Below are positions 1 to 11,062 of a stretch of 64,000 bases of DNA, piece by piece (the first letter of the stretch is position 1; each line of letters begins with the position of its first letter). Below the pieces are notes generated by a model. That model did no database searches and was not told where the DNA came from. It was given only the letters and a program-made list of their open reading frames with translations. The position numbers and the translations under genes were made by a program. Source of the DNA: Coriolopsis trogii (taxonomy: Eukaryota > Basidiomycota > Agaricomycetes > Polyporales > Polyporaceae). Location: NCBI GenBank assembly GCA_020543525.1, contig JAHYIO010000037.1, positions 62,001 to 126,000 of the forward strand, read 5' to 3'.

Positions 1-2937
1 AACTCTCGGCTTTGCCAAGCGGATTCCACAATGAAGAACCTCCGGGGATAGCTCTGCCTCTGATCGTCGCTATCGTCAAATTCCGGTTCGTCACCGCTCA
101 TGTGGCAAGGTTTGAGCTTCTCAAACAACATCTTGTGCCCGTCGAGCCCATGCAACTCGACGACGACTTTGCGTACCTTGAGAGTCTGGATCGCGGTCAG
201 TAGTAGTCACAAAGGTGAGTCTTATTAACACACCGTCTTCTGCCTGGAAGCGCATCTCTTTCGCTGTGTTACCTTCTTCTGTTTGCCGACGACCTGAGTC
301 GTCTGCTGGACGGAATACTTCTTGAACTCGGCTCGCAAATGACGCATGTGGACGTCCAAAAGGTCTCCGACCCACTTCGATGTTCGGAAACGCTCTGGAA
401 CATGAGGGTCACTATACAACCCACCCTTCATGCTCTCCAGGAAGTGGTCGATGAAGAAATCCCGTGCTTCGGCGTTGTAAGCAAATCGCTTCCATCCTCG
501 GACAAAATCGATGGCGAAGTTCTCAGAAGTGATGTAGGCGCCGTCGTGAGCTTCGTACTCTTTCACCTGTTGCGCGCTGAGTGTCGGGAATAACACCGGG
601 AGAGAGCGAATATTCTTGTACTTCAGCAGCTTCCTCTTCAAGTGGCTCCGAATATGTGCCTGTAGTACACGAGGGTGTGAGAAAGCAGGACATGATAGCC
701 GACTCTTGTATCGAACACATACCGCGAGAGCATTCGCATGGCGACGGTCAACGGAGCTGCACTTAGCCATATCGAGGGCGCTGTCGTCCTCGTCCTCGTC
801 GTCGCTCTCATCGCCCAAAGAAACGGCATCCATCATGTCCGTAAAGTCTTCAAACTCCCTGCCCTGCTGAGCCATCTTCTCGCTTTTGGATTTCTTGTCC
901 TGTTTGCTTCCTGCCCTCTTCGGAGCGCCCAAATGCAGATTCAACGTCTCCCTAATTAGTACGTATATCAGATATCACGAACATCAGAAAGAAAGCGTGT
1001 GATTTATGACGTACTCCATGCGGCCCATTCGTATGTCCAGACGATGAAATGCGTCCAACATCACAACACCGATATGAGCTTCGTTAGCGTCATGCCCCGG
1101 CACTGGATCATATGCAGACGCTGGCGGCTTTCCGTCTTCTCCGGCATCCCCGTAAAGCTGCGTTGCGCACGAGTAGTCAGTGCATGGTACGGCACGAGCA
1201 TTGCTTGCTGAGACTGAGACTTACTGGTGAAGCGAACGTCGTCCTTACCCGAGCTTCCTCGCCCTATTTGATGTTAGGGGCGAGCTACCTTGGCAATTAT
1301 GTGGACAACAGCTCACCGATGCATCAGACGTATCAGCGGGGTCCATCTGACTCTGCCGAGATCCAGTTCGGGAAGATCTCCTAGCACTACTACTTCGATG
1401 GGATCGCCTTCGTGTCGCTGTGGGTTTGCTGGCGGAAGCCGAGCCCATGGTAAACAATGGCTGCTGGACGATCAGCAACTTCTCAGCGACAGACGCGAAG
1501 GGACGAAGGGATACGTACGTCAATGGACATCCCGGACGGTTCTTCGGGCGGCAGGGGCACCTCTCCTCTTTCAGCCATGATCAACTGCAACTGATCCTCC
1601 TCGGTTAGCGAGTACCAGAACGCAAGCTTGTCTTGGAAGGACTGATCGCGATGTAAGCTTGACACTCCAAGTCTTGATGCAGAGGGAGATATACGCACTA
1701 CGTCCGGCCCAAACTCGACCGGTATCACACCATTAGGAGGTGGCAGTTTACCGGGTTGCGGATGGCTGCAAGGGCGGCTTGCCGCTGCTTGATTTGATCC
1801 TGAAGGTGCGGGCTGTGTCTGGGACGTTGAGACGCTCGGTTTGGGGTTTGCGCGACGTGTCTTCAAGACGGCACTCGTGCGCAATTTGCTTGTCGCAGCC
1901 TTCGATGCTCTGCCAGAGGTTGGTGGCTGTGAAGCCGGAGCACTTGGCGGGGTGGAGCCTTGCATTGGGGGCGCTTGCGGTACTTCCCTCGGAGGACCTT
2001 GCATTGGCGGGATTTGTGTAGAAGCATGCTGGGGAATGACTGTCGGGTGCTTCACGGGATCTCGCGGGAGACGTTGCTGGTGATTTGGCTGCGGTGGATC
2101 AGCGGGTCCTGCCGCTGCATTGGGCGCTTCTCTAGATCCAGCAGATGTAGCGTACATTGGAGCAGACCGTGACGGCTCTGAGCTTGTTGGAATACTATGT
2201 CCATACGGCGCGGGGCCATGAGCATGGAATTTAGAGCCGGAAGGGTATGTGGCAGAGTCAGAAGGGTACGGCGCGGCGCCTGGAGGGTATGGCGCGGCGC
2301 CTGGAGGGTATGGCGCGGCGCCTGGAGGGTACGGCGCGGTGCCTGGAGGGTACGGCGCGGCACCTGGGGGGTACGGAGCAGAGCGAGGATCCTGGTACGG
2401 GAGAGAGCCAGGAGGATATTGCACGGACGTGGCGCGCCCTGAGCCAACATTCGGAGCGGAATGACCTACCCCAGCCTGAAAGTAGCTTGGCGTTTGGTCT
2501 GCGGTGTAAGGTGGCGCAGCGCGTGCGGTATAGCTATGGGGCGCGCCTCCGGAGTACATTTGCCCTTGGCTGTGAGCGTGATTCGGCACCCCCCCATAAG
2601 AGTAGGGCAATGTGCTATGAAGCGGCGCGTTCCGTGGGTAGTAAGGGCTGCTATGTGCGGGAGGATGTGCCGGTGGCTCCCTGTAGGCAGAGTGGCTCGC
2701 GAGGTGTACGCGGTCTCCTGTGTTCGGCATTGCGTAGTCGGAAGCGGCTTCGGCAAAGCGAACATGTCGAGAGTAGTGAGGATGCTGGTATCCGGCCTGC
2801 GGATCATTGACGCCTTGGTACATGTTTTCCTGCTGGGGCTGAGCTGAGTACGCCTGACCGCTCCCGCCGGGTGGCGGCACATAAGCTCCTCCTGGGTAGC
2901 TTTGTTGCGATTCCATACGTGAAGAGCCTCTATTCAT
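1..2937 (-). CDS. Proline-rich YPPG-repeat protein, unknown function, cut by left edge
   Basis: I do not recognise the family. The start is the ATG at 2937 (MNRGSSRMESQQ). The first ~380 residues are rich in Pro, Tyr, Gly and Ser and include a run of APYPPGA heptads coded by 21-bp DNA repeats, followed by a Pro/Gln/Ser stretch. A small folded-looking segment follows (FQDKLAFWYSLTEEDQ, near 1560-1650). Splicing then joins an RS-rich exon near 1300-1460, an exon near 1010-1170 and a large exon at 225-955 with an acidic tract (DESDDEDEDD) and a helical, aromatic-rich part (FARGW-like, near 430-560). The donor in GRMEE joins the acceptor at about 956 in frame, so I treat these pieces as one gene. 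Reading continues through 1-200 (HMSGDEPEFDD) to the window edge, so the C-terminus is missing. The long prion-like N-terminus suggests a regulatory or condensate-forming role, but that is inference. Confidence 0.6.
2264..2378. repeat. 21-bp tandem repeat inside a coding exon
   Basis: Five full copies and one partial copy of a 21-bp unit beginning GGGTACGGCGCGG. On the minus strand it encodes the heptad APYPPGA. Copies differ by one or two bases, mostly C/T at the tyrosine codon, which suggests recent unit duplication with frame kept. Confidence 0.9.
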
Positions 2938-3170
2938 GGAAAATCAGCTGCGTGAGCTCTGAATACAGGTGGACGACGCACACGTTGGTCGGAAGGGGCA
3001 CGGGAGTGTTACGCCACTTCAGGTGAGCCCAGCGGGTGGAAGGAAGACAAGTTAGTGCCGAGGGGAATACGCCACAGTGACTGAGGTGGATCATGACATC
3101 ACGCGGAACAAAGCGATGAATCAACAAAGGTTAATACATTGTGTCAAGACATACCAGTCCAAAACTTAAA

Positions 3171-3223
3171 GCTTTGTCAAACACAAGGGCTTTGTCACAC
3201 ACAAAGGCTTTGTCAAAACAGGG
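3171..3223. repeat. 18-bp tandem repeat (GCTTTGTCAMACACAARG), three copies
   Basis: Three head-to-tail copies begin at 3171, 3189 and 3207. Each holds the half-sites CTTTGT and ACAAAG/ACAAGG, so the array can also form small inverted repeats. It lies just past the stop of the SUN gene at 3261 and may be in its 3' untranslated region. Confidence 0.85.
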
Positions 3224-3260
3224 CATTTAATATAATAGCAAATGAGCGCACCGTACCGGA

Positions 3261-4170
3261 TCAAGCAAGATGACCATGAACGCGTATACGATACAAACAA
3301 CTATCCTGACTACCCCAATTGTCCAACACCTCCAGTACGAAGATACCAAAAACGAGTTGCGTGGCGGTAACCCGTTCATCGACCGGGAAGCTCTGGATAT
3401 TGTCCTGGTCAAAGATGTCGTATGCGAACTCCGCGAGGCGTATGAAGGTGTATCCACGCGCCATGGGCGGGCCGCTAGGTTGCTGGGATCTCAGGTTCTC
3501 CGGCAAAGAACGATGGTCGCTTTCCTCAACGGCTGCCCACAGTCGCATATGATGAGGGGCTCGCCCAGGCTCCGTGTCAAACTTCCGAGGGACATGGTCG
3601 ATGGTGATATGTGTGGGACGGATAAGTTGTGGGACACCAATGCCGACCTGACCATGGGTGCGAGATGGTCCAACACGCCCCGCCATGTAAGTTATCTCGT
3701 AGGAGCACGTACGCGGGATGGGTGTATTGTGCCCATTTTGGTACCGAGGAGCCACCCGTCGTCAACGACGTCACTATGCGGGCACCGTCGGCAGCCAGGG
3801 CGTAGTCGCGTGGACCAGACTGTCGCGCTAGCGCATTCCGTACGGCCTTATCAATATGTATGGTGAGCTCCGGAGGAGTCGTGGAGGTGGGGAGGATGAC
3901 ACGGTGGAACGATTGAACAAGCATTTGGGTGTGCACAGAGAGGGCGCGTCCAAGAGCGGGGCGATAAGCGGCGACGACCGTATAAGCGATGAAAGTGGCG
4001 AGGGTGAAGCCCAGAGTATATGAGAGACATGAGACGGTAGATTGCCAGAATCCAAGAGAACGATCGGACACATCGGCTGACGGTAGTGCAACTGGGGACT
4101 TCGCGGGTCGGCGTGGCCCTCTTCGTCTGGGAGTGATTGAGTCTGGGTGCACGAAGGGCGACAGCTTCAT
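3261..4170 (-). CDS. SUN-domain membrane protein with a disrupted reading frame
   Basis: SUN (Sad1/UNC-84) proteins sit in the inner nuclear or ER membrane and link lamina or chromatin to the cytoskeleton; related fungal forms act in the ER or wall. The ATG at 4170 opens a basic N-terminus (RRRGPRRPAK), then one membrane segment (about residues 54-72, GFTLATFIAYTVVAAY) and the start of the SUN fold (YALAADGARIVTSLT, then GACWTIS). The rest of the domain (GQVGIGVPQLIRPTHITID, MRLWAAVEE, and the end ..EVLDNWG, CLYRIRVHG) lies in the next frame, ending at 3261. The two halves abut near 3640 with no room for an intron, so a one-base frameshift (or an assembly error) splits the domain. Without correction the first frame ends at 3577, inside the domain. 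Both halves keep conserved residues, so decay, if real, is recent. Confidence 0.75.
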
Positions 4171-4405
4171 TGCGGGGGATAAGTCCGTCTGAAACCGTAC
4201 TTGTTTTGAAGCTTCGAATTAACGCGCTCAGTATTGTCATTGCTATGTTATTAAGAATGTCTTACCATCTGGAGCCTGCTCCTCAACAACGAACTGCCCT
4301 CCGTGGTACGGGTTTTCCCCAGTCTTCTCAACTGTGTTGTCTGGATGTCCCATACGAGGCAACGAGTTATGCGACGAGAGTAGCAGGAGGTGGTGACAAG
4401 AAGCG

Positions 4406-5919
4406 TTAAGAAAGGAGGAGGAGTGGAGATGGCGCAAGGACGGAGGTGAGTTGATGACCAGCGCGAACGCACATTACGTAATCATCCCACCGTCTGTACT
4501 GGACGGTCTGCCAAACCTGGTCGTAGTCGAACTTCGCAGCCTGACCGTGAGGAAAATGTGCGCACGCAGGTAGATTGCAGGACGAAACATAGTATAGAGC
4601 TGATGCCTTTAAATCACAGGCTCGCACAACGTGGGGTCGTATGATAATGCCGCCCAAACACATGAGAAACTCAACATGATACTCTCCTTGAAGGCTCCCT
4701 CTTCATATACGATACGACACTGATCTATGGCTGATCTATGGTGAGTGTGTCATCTAGGTAGAAGCTATCGGCGAACAGTGAGCATCACTGCCCACTTGGC
4801 CTGTTCTCAGGTGGTGATTGCTGCTCACCTTTGCCCTTGCCCTTACAAGCCCTCCTCTGCTCGCGCTCTCGAACCCTCCTTTGGTACCATGTTTCGGATA
4901 TGTATCCAGGCTCTCCATTGTCAGAAATGAAGAGGACGCGTTGATCGTCCCCCCTCACATGTCCTTGAGTTACCGGCTTCCACTGGAGTTGACCGGCAGA
5001 GACTTTAGTCCAGATCCAGACTTGAGGCTCGTCGCGTTTGACCACCCAGTGACAAAACAGGTCCCCCGCCGCGAGGTCAGATCTCTGGGCCAACTCCGCC
5101 GGTGGGGCAGCCATGGTGACATCTCCGCGAGATTCAAACCATGCAGTCTGAAATTTCAGCCCCCGCTGCTTTTCGTTGTCCATTCGCCTACACCGCGTCC
5201 ACTTTCGTTTGTACTTTGCCTGGCACTCGAAGGCGTCATCTATCCCCTGATCTCAGGCCATGAGTATAGCTGTCATCACAACTCGCTCCAAGCTCACCGT
5301 CGATTGACTTCTTTTGATAGACGTCGTCGTTGCCCGGCTAGAGCCCGACACCGCAGGGTCCTGGATAGAGCTGCGAGAGGCTGAACGTGTTAAGACACCC
5401 GGCTTTCTTGTCGAGTCGCTGGTGCTGGATAGGTGAATTGGGGGGACTGATATGGCCCTTCCAGAACTCGACAAGGGTCGAGTGGCGCGCATTGGCGTGA
5501 TGTCTCGCTCGCGACCGAAGGATGGTGTGGGAGACGGTGGAGGTGACTCTGCGTACGAAGTGGTCGATTCTGCGAAGCTACTCGCACGAGACAAGGGAGT
5601 TATTGCTCGAGGAGTGGCTGGTGCTCGCATAGCCGAACGAGCTGTAGATGCGCGTGCGCCGGACGACTTTGCATGGGTATTGTCTGACAACACCTGTGGG
5701 ACGGCTTGAAACCTTTTTCAAAGTCAGGATTTTAGACACATGGGCGAAATTCAAGCGAACGCACTCGTCACCGAATGTCCTCAAGATGGTTGGAGTGGCG
5801 CTGCGATCCACTTCAGGAGCCGCGGGGGCAATGTATGGCAGCCTAGTGACTATACCGGGACGGATGAGTGCCCTGGCGCAATAGGTGTAAGGTGACGCAT
5901 CAGAGGGACGTTGGGCCAT
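4406..5919 (-). CDS. Unrecognised basidiomycete protein with Ser/Arg-rich middle
   Basis: No function can be assigned. The model begins at MAQRPSDASPYTY (5919). A 47-nt intron near 5695-5742 joins FAH to VLSDNTHAKS. A long Ser/Thr/Arg/Pro-rich low-complexity part follows (about 5400-5690), then an intron near 5230-5315. The next exon holds the most conserved-looking part: KRKWTRCRRMDNEKQRG, then DLFCHWVVKRDEPQVWIW and a lysine-glycine tail near 4810-5210. Further short exons end with YRRWDDYVMC at the stop at 4406. The last two splice junctions are uncertain. It lies 235 bp upstream of, and on the same strand as, the SUN gene. No membrane segment or known catalytic motif is visible. Confidence 0.5.
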
Positions 5920-6321
5920 GAGTATATGTCAATAAGGTGAGTGTTGTTGCGGCGCGAAGTCAGGAGCGGCGTGCAGACCCATCGGAGTTGTATGGCCTTT
6001 GTCTAATCAGACCCCGTGACCGCGCGAGTCGCGTGTATACTGCCCTAGTCCTTGGACTTCAAGAGTGTGCTCTCGCGCTACATCAGAAAGCTCAGCCAGA
6101 CGTATATCCTCATTGTGCAGCTTCGGAAGAGTGATCATTCGCGATGGGGCCAGTCGACATAGATCGTCCTCCGTTCGAGCGTGCGAGTGCCTCCTGCTTC
6201 GACGTCACGCCGTTGATATGAATAATTCAATTGAACCTGACGACCTAACTGGAACATGGAGACATTGACTACAAGTCACATCGGACACAACCTCGCCCCT
6301 CACGACCTCCGGATCCCCGCG

Positions 6322-8704
6322 CTATGCCGACGAGAGAATATTGTTGTAGACTGTCCCTATAGCCTGCGAAACCGTCGTCACTGTCGCGAGGAGCGTCAGA
6401 CGATGCTCCTCGCTCAAACCATTGAACAGGCCACGAGCCGACCACCGGTCTGGATGGAATCGCGAGCGGTTCTTGTCCACAAGCTTCTTGTAGTCGGATG
6501 GGCCCATGTTCTTCCCTGCCCACTCGAAGAACGCCTCGACAGCGTCCCATGTCAGAGTTTCGATGCGTATGTCGCCAGGAAAGTGCAGGACCGGCCATGG
6601 GACGAGTTGGTAGTCGACGGGATTAGAAGCATCGAAGCGCACACTGTCGAATTCCCGAGCGAGTGCATGGTGGCGCTGGAAGGCATGTTGCTGCTCCCAT
6701 GGGTTCACCCAACGCTCATAATCGCGACGTCGGCGCTCCTCGCGAACGCGCAGGATGCGCTGCATTTCCGCTTGAGCGGCGGCGGCGGCGGCAGCAGCAG
6801 CAGCAACAGCTTGTTGACGCTCCTCTTCTGCGCGACGCAGGCGTTCTTGCTCGGCATCTTCTGCGGCGTGGGCGAGATCCGGAGCGGCGTCGACAGGAGG
6901 CTGACGGCGTGGTCCTGCGGATCCCTCAGAGTTCCGAGCGCGCTCGCGAGCAGCCTCTGCCCACAGGGGGCGATCTTTTTCGAGTTCAGCGATCTTGCGA
7001 CGCGACTCTTCTATAGCAGCAACACGTGCGAGCTCTTCTGCTTCATACTCCGCGGAACCGGCAGGAGCCTGCGAAGGGTTGGACTCGGCTGCCCCTAAGT
7101 ATAGGTCAGCAGCGCCCCACGTTGGGAGAGTTGACATGATACATACTACTATACGCAGCTGCCTCAGCGTATAGCTCTTCCCACTGCTGCCGGTCACGGG
7201 CCTCTTTCCTGGCGGTCTCGCGTTCCTGTGCCCGCGTCCGACGAAGCTGGACGCGCTCCTTGGCTGGCTTCTTTTCGGACCCCTTGGCATCCCCTGGAGT
7301 AGGATGATGGGAAGGAGCGGGAGGAGGCGGCGTGGATTCCTTCTTAATGCGCTTGCTGGAGCGCCGGGCACCGCCTGCGCTCGGAGAGGGGGAGTTCCTC
7401 CGGGCTGAATAGAGAACGTGAGCGAAGTACACGATACATAATGATGAAGCGCTTACCCTTGCGCTTGGACGGCAGGCGTGTATCCTCAAAATCAGTAGTC
7501 TCCTCGTTCGTGAGGTCGATGACCTCGGCCTCCTCACGTGCGGGCCGGGATGTAGGCGTGCGGCTCCGGTCATCTGGCCGAGAGGACGAAGCTGACCCAG
7601 CCGTGGGCGTTTTCGTACCGTTATCGTCCGCGGGGTGAGCCGCGGCTGGGGTAGTCGTCGATGCCGAGGCGGTCGGAGTGATGGTCGAAGCCGAGGCAGC
7701 GGTCGCAGTCGAAGCTGAGGCCATCTCCACATCCTCGAGAGAGGCGGTAGAGGCTGTGAACGAGGTGAGACTGGAGATGGAGGACGTCGTAGCAGCTGTT
7801 CTTGTGGACGCTGTGGTGTGTGCGCCGGAAGCAGAGGCAGACTCTTGTCCACCGTTGAAGAGCCACGAAGGAACACTGGGAGGTTCGTCTTCGATGGTAG
7901 TGCTCTTCTCCTTTCCCTTGCCTTTATCGGCCAGAGGAACGTCTTCTTTGGCCGCCTTGCGTATCTTGCGCGGAGGTGCGGCCGTTGTGCTTCCGTCTGC
8001 GTGGTCGACAGGTGGTGGGGAGGGATGAGGACGCTTACGAGATACGGATGCAGACGCAGGCACAGATGCAGATGAGGGTACGGCGAGCCTGATGGCAGGA
8101 TTGCGAGGATAAACGGGGAAGTAACACTCATAAGCAGGATCGAGCTTGTATAGGTCCCATTGGTCCTGATCGAAGAAGACGAGGGTGCTGGACAGTTCTT
8201 GTGTTAGGCAAATCGGTAGTTGAAGATGTTACAGACGCGAACTCACCCGCATAAGTCAACAAACCTCGGCCAGGGGCCCTCTTCCGTCACTCCCGCCGCG
8301 CGCCGGGCTTCGGGCACAAATCTCCAGGTACGGGTAGGAACGCCTGTAGTGCCTGGAACGGTTTCGATTATGATGCGTCTGGGACGAGACGAGTCGAGGT
8401 CATCGATAGGAGGAGAGTGGCGGAAGATGGAGCCAGTTGCGGTGTATGGGTCGTATCGAGCGAAGGTGAAGGTATTGTTCGGGTTCCGAAGGAGGCGAGC
8501 GGACTGTGTCGGGTCTAAGACGCCAGGCACCGGGCCTTCGATGTAGCGAGGTCGAACGACAGGCGGCATGGGAGGAGGTTGCAGAGACGTTGGATGAGAC
8601 GTTGCGCAAATCGGTGGAGGAGACTGAGCGAGTGCAGAGATGAGATGCAGAGCTACAGCGGCCGACAGAGCGAATATAAGGATGGGTGATGGACGTACCG
8701 CCAT
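6322..8704 (-). CDS. Protein with hydrophobic N-terminus and J-domain-like C-terminus
   Basis: The preferred start is the ATG at 8704 (MAVRPSPILIFALSAAVAL), giving a hydrophobic segment that could be a signal peptide or membrane anchor; an in-frame ATG lies upstream at 8752. An intron at 8188-8256 joins RFVDLC to TLVFFDQDQWDLYKLD in frame. The middle is low complexity (Ser/Thr/Ala/Pro) with basic patches (SRKRPH, KRKGK). After introns near 7405-7460 and 7095-7150 comes a long charged helix with a ten-residue alanine run (about 6770-6800). The end resembles a J-domain core: FHPDRW sits in a helix-HPD-helix layout, as in NFKBIL1-like proteins and a common basidiomycete family. HPD is the Hsp70-contact motif of J proteins, so Hsp70 co-chaperone activity is possible but unproven. 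The secretory-like start and nuclear-looking interior fit poorly together, so two merged genes cannot be excluded. Confidence 0.6.
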
Positions 8705-8853
8705 TGTTTTACGCACCAAACGAGCTTGTCCAGTGAGTGGCACGCTAAGCACAAGTCATGCACGTACGCGTCATGAGGCCGGGGTTCGTGAAAGCACGAG
8801 AACATTGATCAATGAGTGGCACATCCACCGTGCGTTGGCAGCTGGGATCTGAC

Positions 8854-9576
8854 CTATCCACGAGGCCGCCACTCATGGAGAGTCGACTTTGAGCTTTGAT
8901 TGACATTGATGGCCCAGTTCTGCAGCGTCTCCTTTTTGGGAACTTGGCCCGTACGTTCAACATTCTCGCGCAACCGACAAGATGACTTGCGCAGCTCATT
9001 TTTTTGGGACCAGACGATGAGACGTGTTGGTAGTCCTGCATGCAAGGACGAGACATACTCACAGTGGAGATCATCATACCGGCAACAGCCGAAGATGGGC
9101 GCGCTCGCCACTCCTGCCAAGAGCTTACTTATCTCGATCTGCTTCCGTTCCCAGATCTGGATCGACGTCTCATAGTACGCCACGGGTGGCGGTCCAGAAG
9201 CATCCTGCGGCTGCGCTCGCTTTGACTGGTATCCAGGCTTCTTGGCCGTCACGTCAACTAAAGCTTCGAAGCATTGCGTGCATTGTCTGATGGCGGTGGC
9301 ATCGTGTTCATGGGCGTCGGACCCCGGGCATGGTGGCCGCACGTTTTGTTCCACAGTGGCATCGAACCGAACAAAGTCTTTGTTCCTGAAGGCGAGACAA
9401 AACGCGGCGAATGGCATATGTTTCGTCAACACCTCTCGTCCGGGATCCCCTTGGCCTCCAAGTAGTCTTGCGGCGCCGTTAGTCCGGTCTCGACTACTCC
9501 GTTGCCTTGCACTCCTAATGGCGGCGTTTTCTACCCTGTAAGCCATTTTCTCTTCGCGGTCGGGAATGAATGACAC
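8854..9576 (-). CDS. Unrecognised protein
   Basis: An open frame of 240 codons starts with MSFIPDREEKMAYRVE. It contains a conserved-looking stretch (MPFAAFCLAFRNKDFVRFD) followed by a CTQC pair and an ISKLLAG helix. The CPGSDAHEHD and QCTQCFE segments have Cys and His residues that might bind metal, but the spacing matches no finger I know. The sequence after DDLHC (below about 9070) contains a GTGAGT donor, so the true C-terminus may be spliced differently. It lies divergently from the gene at 9582, with start codons almost touching, so at least one of the two starts may be wrong. Confidence 0.35.
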   Translation of the reverse strand: MSFIPDREEKMAYRVENAAIRSARQRSSRDRTNGAARLLGGQGDPGREVLTKHMPFAAFCLAFRNKDFVRFDATVEQNVRPPCPGSDAHEHDATAIRQCTQCFEALVDVTAKKPGYQSKRAQPQDASGPPPVAYYETSIQIWERKQIEISKLLAGVASAPIFGCCRYDDLHCEYVSSLHAGLPTRLIVWSQKNELRKSSCRLRENVERTGQVPKKETLQNWAINVNQSSKSTLHEWRPRG

Positions 9577-9581
9577 TCATG

Positions 9582-10177
9582 AGCCATATTGTAGTTCTTA
9601 TTCCTGTCACGCAAATGTCTCCATCCATGCTAATGGTTCGGAACAGTACACCGCGGCGACAGCTGTTGTTGGCTTGGTTTCATCACCGTACTCCTCCGAT
9701 GGTGGGTATCATAATCACGAGATCGTGGGCCTCGGCCTCTGTACTTACGACTCTGGTGCCAGTACTGCTCTATGTTGTGGTCGCTCAAGGGGCGCACGTT
9801 TCAACGTTTTCCGCATCAGTATTCTCCTTCAGTCGCCCGCTGCCGCTGGTATGCCCTTCATCTCATGTATGGGTTTGTGTCCATGCTGATGTAGACAACA
9901 ACAGAACGAGTCCCACATCGCTTTGTTCAATAGACAAGGCGTTCTGTTCTTGGGTTTCCAGACGCGCTCGACACTTAGCGACTTTGTACGCGCTCTGGAG
10001 GCGAGTCATGAGTCTGACGTAGAGGATGCCCATGCAACGCAGTCCGATGTGGAGGGCTCCGTGGACTCCAGTTGTATCGATCTGATGGCGTCTCAGCTGT
10101 CGAATATCTCAATGTCGTCGACTTCCTGCGACGAGTCTCTGACACCCGGAGATGACTCTAGCTGGGAAATATTGTGA
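9582..10177 (+). CDS. Unrecognised small membrane-type protein
   Basis: The ATG at 9582 (MSHIVVLIPVTQ) opens a frame with hydrophobic stretches (about 9730-9800, SVLTTLVPVLLYVVVA). An intron at 9867-9961 (GTATGG...TTCCAG) joins PSSH in frame to TRSTLSDFVRALEA. The tail is rich in Ser and Asp (SDVEDAH, SQLSNISMSSTSCDE) and ends at 10177, so it is probably cytosolic and phosphorylatable. More introns are possible in the first exon, for example a donor near 9690. No family is recognised. Confidence 0.45.
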
Positions 10178-11062
10178 CGTGTAATTCAGAGCGTTATTGA
10201 ATCGGTTGTATCGTAGTACCCAGTAGAATGGACAGCTGTTTCTAGCATTTGTGGCTGACAGCGACGGTGATCCATGGACAGCACCAAACCTGGAACAAAG
10301 CGCCGGGAGCGCGCCTCAAGGCCTATAATTCGGCAGTGTCGCTAGAGGGCGAAGTTATATGCGTCAAGGGGGGCGTGTATGACGGAGACAACAGCACTGG
10401 TCGCTGTAGAAATACGTCAGTTCGGTTTTCTGGCATCGTTACATGAAAACAAACCTGATACTCCCTGAGACGCCAAAACTGCGGGGTGTCGACTCAGAGC
10501 ACCGCTGCTCATGACGTCATGACATAGACGAGTGGAGATGCAACAGCACATTGATGTGATTGAGTGCGGGAGACTGGTCCGCGGGGTTGGCTCGTTCGTG
10601 GTCGATAGATCCATAAAGACACGGGTCTCTTCTTGTTGTCTTCTTGCTCCTAACAGGCAGGTCGACTTCAGTGGTAGTAGACCAGCTTGTGAGCCTGGTG
10701 CGGGCCGTGCGGCAGTCAGCAGGAAGAGAGGTCGAGCCACTTGAGTTGTGAGTATGAGGGTGTGCCGTATCAGCGAATCCGAGGGTATGGTGGGCGCGGT
10801 AGCCAGAAGAAGGTGCAGGAGCTAGCGGAGATTGTAGACTGATAGTCAGGTCTAAGAGCGGGTTGAATTCAGCTGAAAGCATCAGGAATTAGGATGCAGC
10901 AGCAGATGATAACTTCCCATAGAGCAGACGTTGAGACCATGTACAGAACAGAGCCAGATGAGTGTGACCTAGTAAGTCAAAGACATGCCACAGAAACAAG
11001 AACAGCGCTAGCAGAACAGGTACAGAGATATTCACAACACACATATTCACACATTCACACAA
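10178..11062. other. Stretch without a supported gene
   Basis: Only short open frames occur. The longest (minus, 10517-10882) is Ser/Thr/Pro-rich without a recognisable motif and could be a terminal exon of the T5orf172 gene or chance. Positions 11036-11068 hold an ACA/TTCACA microsatellite. Confidence 0.5.

Noticed and set aside
2247..2810. Plus-strand frames over the YPPG repeats
   Set aside because: They merely translate the 21-bp repeats in the wrong strand; the minus frame continues through conserved splice joins.
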